Source of the DNA: an uncultured Nocardioides sp.
Lineage (GTDB): Bacteria; Actinomycetota; Actinomycetes; Propionibacteriales; Nocardioidaceae
Reading direction: 5' to 3'
NCBI RefSeq assembly: GCF_946885725.1
Contig: NZ_CAMPGZ010000066.1
Coordinates: forward strand, 1-19,111
DNA length: 19,111 nucleotides
Positions within the stretch are counted from its first letter, which is position 1. Every line of letters starts with the position of its first letter. Shown here piece after piece: positions 13,700-19,111 of the stretch. Both the position numbers and the translations under genes were made by a program. The notes beneath the pieces were generated by a model. It was given only the letters and a program-made list of their open reading frames with translations, had not been told where the DNA came from and did not search any database.

Positions 13700-15064
13700 G
13701 CTCTGGTCACCGCCGCAGTAGTCGTGGCACCACTGCCGGCCACCGCATCCGTCTCGGCTCCGACCGCCGTGACGACCGCGAAGCTCGCGAAGCCGAAGTC
13801 CAAGCCGAAGGTGGCGGTGAAGAATCTCATCACCACGACGGACGCAACGCTGGCGTTCTCCCCGAACGGCGACAAGGCGCGGGACCGGGTCCGCGTCCCG
13901 TACACGCTGAAGCGGAAGTCCATGGTGACCGTCAAGGTGTTCCGCCCGCGAAGCAGCGGGGATGCCAAGGTCGTGTTCTCGAAGGAGCTCGGCAGGGTCT
14001 CCCGCGGCAAGCACGCGTTCAAGTGGGACGGCAAGAAGCGCAGCGGCAAGGTGTTGCAGGACCGCCGCTACCAGGTCTCCGTGTTCGCCGATCCGGTGAA
14101 GAAGCACCTGAAGAAGGCCTCCGACTACACGTACGTGGAGATCGACACTCGCTACACGCCGCGACAGCTGCAGGCGAGCTCGACCACCGTCTACCCGAAC
14201 ACCACCGTCGTCACCGACCGGATCGGGTTCAACCACAGCGGACCACCGGCATCGGACGACACCGCCTGGGAGCGGGTCCGCAAGGTCACCCTTGTCGTGA
14301 CGAACGCGGCGGGGGAGGTCGTCCGGTCGTCTCCCCAGCCCTACCCCCAGGACTACTCGAAGCGTTACCCCGTCACCTGGGACGGCCGCGACGACAGCGG
14401 TGCGCCCGCACCGGCCGGTACGTACACCGTCCAGCTGGACGTCACCGACATGGCCGGTAACACGGGCACCTCTCCTGGACTCGCCGTGACCGTGTCCGCC
14501 GCCCCGCTCGTCATGGCGAGCGGCACCCGGACGGTCGCTCCGGTCAACGGCACGCTCCCGCCGGCACCGGCCGGCGCACGGACGGTGACCCGGGATGGTG
14601 GTCGCGCATCGACCAACGGCGGCGACGACACCCCGACGGAGCCGTGCGGCTCCGTGTTCGCCTCGGCCGTTTACCCGGGCGGTGCGAGCTTCTGGTCCAA
14701 GGCCCACTGCGGGTGGGCGTTGAACGAGGCGAGGGCCGGTGGATCGTTGGAGCTGAGTGACCTGAACGCGCCGCGCGATCTGATGTCGGTCCGGCTGTCC
14801 ATGCGAGGCCGGCCGACCATCGACGGGGAGACGGACACCGCGCAAATCGCGCTGGGCTCCGGCTGGCAGGGATATCGCACCTCGCCCGCAGTTCCTGGCG
14901 AAGCCGTGACGTCGACGCCGATCGCGGAGCGGGCGTGGGACGCCACGACCGGCTACGGCATTCCTAGGCGCGTGGAGTGGAGGATCCGGACAGTTGGCTT
15001 CGACGCCTACGACGTCGCGGACGTGACGGTGGACTACACGTACCTCACACCGCAGGCATCGTGA
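13673..15064 (+). CDS. Secreted two-Ig protein with a novel C-terminal domain (third paralog)
   Basis: A 463-residue protein from ATG 13673, with GGAGAA 7 nt upstream. A GTG at 13619 overlaps the previous stop but would put 18 polar residues before the signal peptide, so it is rejected. Residues 1-26 form the signal peptide (MHRTRN, hydrophobic core, PATAS). A Lys/Pro/Ala-rich linker (36-50) precedes Ig domain 1 (about 58-160; FSPNGDKARDRV, WDGKKRSGKVLQDRRYQV) and Ig domain 2 (about 161-275; WDGRDDSGAPAPAGTYTVQL). A Pro/Gly/Thr-rich linker leads to the C-terminal domain (about 322-463) with Cys325 and Cys346, MRGRPTIDGETDTA, and DVADVTVDYTYLTP. The Cys pair and both signatures match paralog 2. 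The C-terminal domain is unrecognised. Extracellular location is clear from the signal peptide; function is not. Confidence 0.88.
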   Translation: MHRTRNALLALVTAAVVVAPLPATASVSAPTAVTTAKLAKPKSKPKVAVKNLITTTDATLAFSPNGDKARDRVRVPYTLKRKSMVTVKVFRPRSSGDAKVVFSKELGRVSRGKHAFKWDGKKRSGKVLQDRRYQVSVFADPVKKHLKKASDYTYVEIDTRYTPRQLQASSTTVYPNTTVVTDRIGFNHSGPPASDDTAWERVRKVTLVVTNAAGEVVRSSPQPYPQDYSKRYPVTWDGRDDSGAPAPAGTYTVQLDVTDMAGNTGTSPGLAVTVSAAPLVMASGTRTVAPVNGTLPPAPAGARTVTRDGGRASTNGGDDTPTEPCGSVFASAVYPGGASFWSKAHCGWALNEARAGGSLELSDLNAPRDLMSVRLSMRGRPTIDGETDTAQIALGSGWQGYRTSPAVPGEAVTSTPIAERAWDATTGYGIPRRVEWRIRTVGFDAYDVADVTVDYTYLTPQAS

Positions 15065-15175
15065 CCTGATGCAGTGACATCGGCGCTGGGGTCACCGAGA
15101 ACGGGCGAGCCCAGCCGGGCCATTCTCCGCGCGTCGCCGGCGCCATAGCGTCGCGGTGAGAGAGGTGACTGCACC

Positions 15176-15808
15176 GTGACGCCCGAGTCCTCCCTGTCCC
15201 GGTTCGCCGGTCCGTTCGGGGTCACTGCCGGTGTGCTCGTGGTCGGCGGCCAGCTCGTGATGCTTCCGTTCGACCCGAAGGACCACGTCGCCACCACCAC
15301 CGCGGTCGCGTTCCAGGTCGGCGGAGTCGTCTACCTCGCCGGGTTCGTCGCGCTCCTTCTCTTCGTCGCCGCCTCACACGAGTGGCAGCAGGAACGCTCC
15401 GGATCGTTCGGCGTCGTGGCCACGCTCACCGCACTCGTCGGCACCTTCATGCTCGGCGGCGACCTGTGGTTCGAGACCTTTGCCGTGCCCTGGCTCGCCG
15501 ACGAGGCGCCCAACGCCTTCTCCACCGAGCCAACGCTCCTGCTCGCGCTGGGTGCGATCTCGAGCTACCTGCTCTTCGCCATCGGCTGGCTGCTGTACGG
15601 CGTCGCGGCGTACCGCACGGGGGTCTTCCCGCGCCCGATCGCGGTCATGATCGCGATCAGCGGAATCCTCGGCTACCAGGCCCTGCTGTCACCGTGGGCG
15701 GTGCCGCTCGGGCTCTCCGTATTGGCGCTCGGCGTGTGGATGGTCCGCGCACAGCCGAACACCGCCTCCCGGAGCGAACGCGTGCGGGGCGGCGCGGCTA
15801 CGACCTGA
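15176..15808 (+). CDS. Six-helix membrane protein of unknown function
   Basis: A 210-residue protein from GTG 15176. An SD-like GAGAGAGGTG lies 8-17 nt upstream, and a TAGCGT at 15146-15151 could be a -10 element. Hydrophobic segments at about 11-31, 43-66, 78-97, 120-145, 152-168 and 171-190 predict six membrane helices. Short polar loops include FDPKDHVAT and an LWFETFAVPWLADEAPNAF loop between helices 3 and 4. I recognise no transport or enzyme motif. The tail is polar and probably cytoplasmic. It follows the FlgD-Ig cluster by 111 nt on the same strand but has its own promoter-like region, so functional linkage is uncertain. Confidence 0.8.
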   Translation: MTPESSLSRFAGPFGVTAGVLVVGGQLVMLPFDPKDHVATTTAVAFQVGGVVYLAGFVALLLFVAASHEWQQERSGSFGVVATLTALVGTFMLGGDLWFETFAVPWLADEAPNAFSTEPTLLLALGAISSYLLFAIGWLLYGVAAYRTGVFPRPIAVMIAISGILGYQALLSPWAVPLGLSVLALGVWMVRAQPNTASRSERVRGGAATT

Positions 15809-15896
15809 GTCCGTGCAGCAACCTTCACCGGAATGGTCGCCGACTACGCCGATCGACGGTTTCCCGGGAGCGCGACCGGCCTGAAGAGTCGACGCA

Positions 15897-17735
15897 GTGA
15901 GGACGCCTCGCTTCCGGCGCTGGACGGCCGTGTTCGTCACGGCCCTCCTCGCCGCGTCCGGCGTGACATGGGCAGCCGGCGCTGCCTCACAGCCGGGCCG
16001 GGACGGTGACCGGCCGGTGAGGGTGACTGCGCCGTACGAGATCCCCGGCGTGGAGATCGAGTCCCACGACCACGTCCCACCGATGATCGACTCGCGCGGC
16101 AACCTCTACCGGGTCACCGAGGACATCAAACACAACGGCAACGAGCCCATGGTGATGAAGTCGACCGACGGCGGGGTCACCTGGCTCGAGCAGGACGCCC
16201 TGAACCGGCCGCCGATCGGCGACACCGAGGGCGGCTGGGCGCTGCAGGACGGTCCGACGATCTGGTTCGCCTGGCAGTCCTCGGACATCCGGCTGATGCG
16301 GTTCAACACCTCGGACCACCCCACGGCACCGGACACCTTCCAGATCCGCAACGAGGTCGTCGCACCGAATGCCGACGGGGGCCTCCAGTACGCCTCGTTG
16401 GCCAAGAACGCGGACGGCAGCCTCTGGGTCGCGTACGGCGCACCGCCGTCGGGCGGCCCGCGCTCGGCCGTCGTCAGACGCGACCCGGCCGGCACCTACG
16501 GCAGCCCCGTGGTCGTCGACCCCACGGTCGCCACCACCGCACCCCGGCTGGTCAAGGGGACGGGCGACCGCACCTACGTCTTCTACAAGACCGAGGCCAG
16601 CAACCAGCTGTGGTTCCGGTCGCTCTCGCCGACCGGCGCACTCTCCGCGCCGACCCGGGTGGACACCGGCGGCACGCACTCGATCGAGACACCGCTCACC
16701 AACGTGGTGAGCTACGCCGACGGCGGCGACGAGGTCCTCGTCGTGCTCTTCGCCGGCCCCGACGCGATCCTCCGCTCCGTGCACATTCGCAACGGCGTGC
16801 CCGGTCCGGAAGAGGTGGTCAGCAGCACGCCGGTCACGATCGACCCCGGCGAGACCACGAACAACGCTGCGGTGGCCCATCTCGCGGTGGTCGGGACGAC
16901 GGTCATCGCGATGTGGTCCGACGCGGCGAACGGCAACGTCTACAGCGACCAGCGGCTCGACGTCGGCCAGTGGGGCGCCGATCAGCTGCGTGTCGACACC
17001 GGCCCGGGCACGACCAGCAACGTGCAGTACGTCTACACCAACGTGCTGCGTCAGACCGGTTCTCAGGCGACCGTCGCGTTCACCTACGACGTCGGGCCGA
17101 CCGTGGACGACGACTCCAACATCTTCTACGGGCAGTTCACCGCCACCGGGCTGCCGGTCGTCGCGCCGGGTCCCGGTCCGGTCCCGGGCGGGGTCACGAT
17201 CGCGGCGGTCGACCCGCCCAAGGGACTGGTGCCGCAGCGGCGCACCGTGGTGCGCCTGCACGTCCGCGACGGCGCCGGGCGGCCGCTGGTCGGGCGCCCC
17301 CTGGTGGTGCGGGTGCGCGACACCGTGACCGGGAAGCACCGGAGGCCGCAGCGGCTCGCCAGCGACGGCGACCGGACGAGGATCCGCGTGCGCGCCTTCG
17401 GCCACCCCACGCGGGTCAGGGTCACCGACGCCGGCGGCAGCAGCCTCGTGCTCGACTTCCTGGTCAAGCCGCGCGTCGAGATCAGCGGCACTCGCACCGG
17501 GCCGGGCCGCTACACCGTGCGCGGTGAGCTGCACCCCCGCGTCTCCACCAAAGTGGTGCTCCAGCGCAGGTCCGACGGCGACTGGTCGAAGGCGCAACGG
17601 GACACCTCGAGCAAGAAGGGGCTGGTGTCCTTCGCCGGGAAGCGAGCCGGGACCTACCGGCTCCGGGTCCCCGCCGATGGCAACCGGGTGGCTGCGCACT
17701 CCGGCCGGCTGAAGCTCGGCCGAGGCGGTGACTAG
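15897..17735 (+). CDS. Secreted sialidase-like (BNR) propeller protein with Ig-like C-terminus
   Basis: A 612-residue protein from GTG 15897, with a weak SD (GAAGAG). Residues 1-31 form a signal peptide. Residues 53-415 form a beta-rich region of sialidase/BNR propeller type with one canonical Asp-box, STDGGVTW (89-96). Several looser strand-turn repeats follow (for example GSLWVAYG, RTYVFYKTEASNQLWFRSL, DEVLVVLFAG, VIAMWSDAANGNVYSDQRL). After a Pro/Gly-rich hinge (424-432) come two Ig-like segments: VTIAAVDPPKGLVPQRRTVV onward (433-523) and VEISGTRTGPGRYTVRGEL onward (527-607), ending with a basic tail. The arginine triad of true sialidases is not evident, so carbohydrate binding or another role is as likely as catalysis. 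It is convergent with the FMN reductase gene, with a 10-nt gap. Confidence 0.82.
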   Translation: MRTPRFRRWTAVFVTALLAASGVTWAAGAASQPGRDGDRPVRVTAPYEIPGVEIESHDHVPPMIDSRGNLYRVTEDIKHNGNEPMVMKSTDGGVTWLEQDALNRPPIGDTEGGWALQDGPTIWFAWQSSDIRLMRFNTSDHPTAPDTFQIRNEVVAPNADGGLQYASLAKNADGSLWVAYGAPPSGGPRSAVVRRDPAGTYGSPVVVDPTVATTAPRLVKGTGDRTYVFYKTEASNQLWFRSLSPTGALSAPTRVDTGGTHSIETPLTNVVSYADGGDEVLVVLFAGPDAILRSVHIRNGVPGPEEVVSSTPVTIDPGETTNNAAVAHLAVVGTTVIAMWSDAANGNVYSDQRLDVGQWGADQLRVDTGPGTTSNVQYVYTNVLRQTGSQATVAFTYDVGPTVDDDSNIFYGQFTATGLPVVAPGPGPVPGGVTIAAVDPPKGLVPQRRTVVRLHVRDGAGRPLVGRPLVVRVRDTVTGKHRRPQRLASDGDRTRIRVRAFGHPTRVRVTDAGGSSLVLDFLVKPRVEISGTRTGPGRYTVRGELHPRVSTKVVLQRRSDGDWSKAQRDTSSKKGLVSFAGKRAGTYRLRVPADGNRVAAHSGRLKLGRGGD

Positions 17736-17747
17736 CCCAGTCGCCTC
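17722..17747. terminator. Bidirectional terminator at convergent gene ends
   Basis: GAGGCG (17722-17727) pairs with CGCCTC (17742-17747) and ACT (17731-17733) with AGT (17739-17741), around the loop AGCCC with a 3-nt bulge. It covers both stop codons (17733-17735 on plus, 17746-17748 on minus). One element therefore probably ends both transcripts. Confidence 0.5.
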
Positions 17748-18315
17748 AGGATCGCGGGATGACGGTGAGGACCCGTTCGGTGTGGACGCGGAACTCCTGG
17801 AGGAAGTCGCGCAGGAACTCCGCGGTCGACTCGTCCGTCACCTCGCCATCGGGACCGAACAGCTCCGGACGGAAGTAGATGTACGCCTCCGGTGCGGTCA
17901 TCTGCCGGGCGTTGCAGAAGCTGAGCACGCCGCGCAGGCTCTGCTGCGCCACCGCGGTCCCGATCTGACCGATGGAGGCGCCGATGACGGCGGCAGGCAT
18001 GTGGTCGAAGGAGTTCTGACCCCACGGACGTGACGCCCAGTCGATGGCGTTCTTCAGCGCGCCGGGGATGGAGCGGTTGTACTCAGGCGTGACGAACAGG
18101 ACCGCGTCGGAGGCGGCGACGGCCTCCTTCAGGGCGACCGCCTCGGGCGGGTAGGCGTTGTCGTAGTCCGGGCTGTACAGCGGCAGGTCGCCGATCGGGA
18201 TCTCGGTGAACTCCATGTCGTCGGGCGCGAGCCGGACCAGCGCCTGGCTGAGGACACGGTTGATCGAGGTGGAGGACAGGCTGCCGACGAAGTAGCCGAC
18301 CTTGTACCTGCTCAT
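17746..18315 (-). CDS. NADPH-dependent FMN reductase family protein
   Basis: A 189-residue flavodoxin-fold protein starts at the ATG complementary to 18313-18315, with GGAG 5 nt upstream. The frame is open to 18537, but that stretch crosses the divergent promoter. VGYFVGSLSSTSINR (6-20) is the FMN phosphate-binding loop, and FVTPEYNRSIPGALKNAIDWASRP (74-97) is the family signature, with Tyr79 and the downstream helix contacting flavin. Relatives include chromate, quinone and azo reductases that move electrons from NAD(P)H through FMN, often as oxidative-stress or detoxification enzymes. Length is typical. It is divergent from an acyl-CoA dehydrogenase, and the shared region has two palindromes, so both may answer to one TetR-like regulator (inference). 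Confidence 0.92.
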   Translation of the reverse strand: MSRYKVGYFVGSLSSTSINRVLSQALVRLAPDDMEFTEIPIGDLPLYSPDYDNAYPPEAVALKEAVAASDAVLFVTPEYNRSIPGALKNAIDWASRPWGQNSFDHMPAAVIGASIGQIGTAVAQQSLRGVLSFCNARQMTAPEAYIYFRPELFGPDGEVTDESTAEFLRDFLQEFRVHTERVLTVIPRS

Positions 18316-18448
18316 GGGGGCTCCGTTCGTGTCACGCACGAGCCCTGCGACCCGCGCTGGGGTGGGGGACCATCGGCCGTCGCCAGCGGTACCCGCGCCC
18401 GGAGCGCCCATGCGGGCCTGGACCGCCCGCGCGTGTCGGAACGGGGTG

Positions 18449-18496
18449 TTGAGAATTCCTACTCGCGGGTAGCATACTGTTACTGACGAGTAGTAT
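18449..18496 (+). promoter_or_regulatory. Promoter with twin palindromic operators (FadE5 side)
   Basis: TTGAGA (18449-18454), an 18-nt spacer and CATACT (18473-18478) form a sigma-70-type promoter for the plus-strand gene. Palindromes TACTCGCGGGTA (18460-18471) and TACTGACGAGTA (18481-18492) start 21 bp apart, two helical turns. One lies in the spacer and one just past the -10. Half-sites CTACTCG and CGAGTAG bracket the block (18459-18465, 18487-18493). The position and shape fit TetR-family repression, common for acyl-CoA genes, but no such regulator is in the window. Confidence 0.5.
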
Positions 18497-18571
18497 CCGG
18501 CCGTTCGCGGTCGGCAGCGCCCCTGGCGGGTCCGCACCGGCGCCCGTCCTCGACGACTGAAGGTGGATGCA

Positions 18572-19111
18572 GTGAGCCACTACAAGAGCAACATCCGCGA
18601 CATCGAGTTCAACCTCTTCGAGGTGCTCGGCCGTGAGCAGGTGCTCGGCACCGGCCCGTTCGAGGAGGTCGACGTCGACACCGCGAAGGCGATCCTGAGC
18701 GAGGTCGACCGGCTCGCCCGCGAGGACTTGGCGGCGTCGTTCGAGGACAGCGACCGCAACCCGCCGGTCTTCGACCCGACGACCAACACCGCGCCGGTGC
18801 CGGAGGCGTTCCAGAAGAGCTACCAGGCGTGGATGGACGCGGAGTACTGGCGGCTGACCATCCCCGAGGAGCTCGGCGGCCAGCCCGCCCCCTCGACGCT
18901 CAACTGGGCGGTCGCCGAGATGGTGCTCGGCGCGAACGCCCCGATCTGGATGTACGCCTGCGGGCCGAGCTTCGCCTCGATCGTGCACAAGAACGGCAAC
19001 GAGCGCGACAAGCGCATCGCCCAGCACATGGTCGACCGGCGCTGGGGCGCGACCATGGTGCTCACCGAGCCCGACGCCGGCTCCGACGTCGGCGCCGGCC
19101 GCACCAAGGCC
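18572..19111 (+). CDS. fadE5: Acyl-CoA dehydrogenase, FadE5-like, 3' end outside window
   Basis: The frame is open from GTG 18572 to the window edge, 180 codons. The SD GAAGGTGG is 5 nt upstream. The N-terminus MSHYKSNIRDIEFNLFEVLG and the segments DRNPPVFDP and GATMVLTEPDAGSDVGAGRTKA closely match the start of FadE5-type acyl-CoA dehydrogenases of mycobacteria as I recall them. These are about 610 residues with an extra N-terminal domain. TEPDAGSD is the classic FAD/substrate-binding motif of the middle domain. The enzyme makes the 2,3-double bond in fatty acyl-CoA in beta-oxidation, passing electrons to ETF. The catalytic Glu and the C-terminus are outside the window. An overlapping three-codon ATG-CAG-TGA at 18567-18575 is out of frame and may be chance. 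Confidence 0.9.
   Translation, partial: MSHYKSNIRDIEFNLFEVLGREQVLGTGPFEEVDVDTAKAILSEVDRLAREDLAASFEDSDRNPPVFDPTTNTAPVPEAFQKSYQAWMDAEYWRLTIPEELGGQPAPSTLNWAVAEMVLGANAPIWMYACGPSFASIVHKNGNERDKRIAQHMVDRRWGATMVLTEPDAGSDVGAGRTKA

Noticed and set aside
18316..18537. N-terminal extension of the FMN reductase frame
   Set aside because: It covers the promoter and operator region, and the flavodoxin fold begins at the ATG at 18315, which has an SD.
18567..18575. ATG-CAG-TGA mini-ORF overlapping the FadE5 start
   Set aside because: Could be a start-stop regulatory element, but a three-codon frame over an SD-start region is easily chance, with no other support.

Overview
The window is high-GC, densely coded DNA with many GTG starts, SD sites of the GGAG/GAAGG type and two probable leaderless transcripts. 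It reads as chromosome of an actinobacterium. The Lon protease, an Rrf2 regulator, a FadE5-like acyl-CoA dehydrogenase and many small secreted proteins fit a Nocardioides-like (Propionibacteriales) genome, but the genus is inference from protein style only. I see no tRNA, rRNA, transposase, phage gene or CRISPR array.

Layout. (1) 1-1350, minus: 5' part of a secreted, probably beta-propeller-like protein that runs off the left edge. (2) 1571-1666: a 31-residue membrane miniprotein. (3) 1921-4728: a DHFR/RibD-like reductase; a GlxA-type DJ-1/AraC regulator whose 3' end overlaps it tail to tail; a divergent four-helix membrane protein; and a DUF2461 protein. (4) 4732-8068, minus: lon, with a degenerate HAIR (HspR-type) element just upstream, preceded by a secreted GH25-like protein and a long hairpin between the two. 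(5) 8128-11210: a possible sulfur module with a cysteine-free Rrf2 regulator, a TauE/SafE anion exporter and a divergent sulfotransferase-fold protein, followed by a 50-residue acidic protein. (6) 11405-15064: three tandem genes for secreted proteins with paired FlgD-type Ig domains. The second and third share an unfamiliar C-terminal domain that the first lacks, and the spacers between the genes are duplicated too. (7) 15176-17735: a six-helix membrane protein and a secreted sialidase-like propeller protein with C-terminal Ig-like domains. (8) 17746-19111: an NADPH:FMN reductase divergent from a FadE5-like acyl-CoA dehydrogenase. Between them lie a sigma-70-type promoter and two TetR-like palindromes; the second gene runs off the right edge.

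How the genes work together. Most of the window is ordinary housekeeping and stress content. The least explained part is the run of secreted beta-rich proteins (1-1350, 11405-15064, 15897-17735). They look like cell-surface or extracellular binding proteins, and the three-gene FlgD-Ig family is the best candidate for something undescribed. The Rrf2/TauE/sulfotransferase group and the HAIR-like element at lon are the best candidates for regulatory logic that can be tested.
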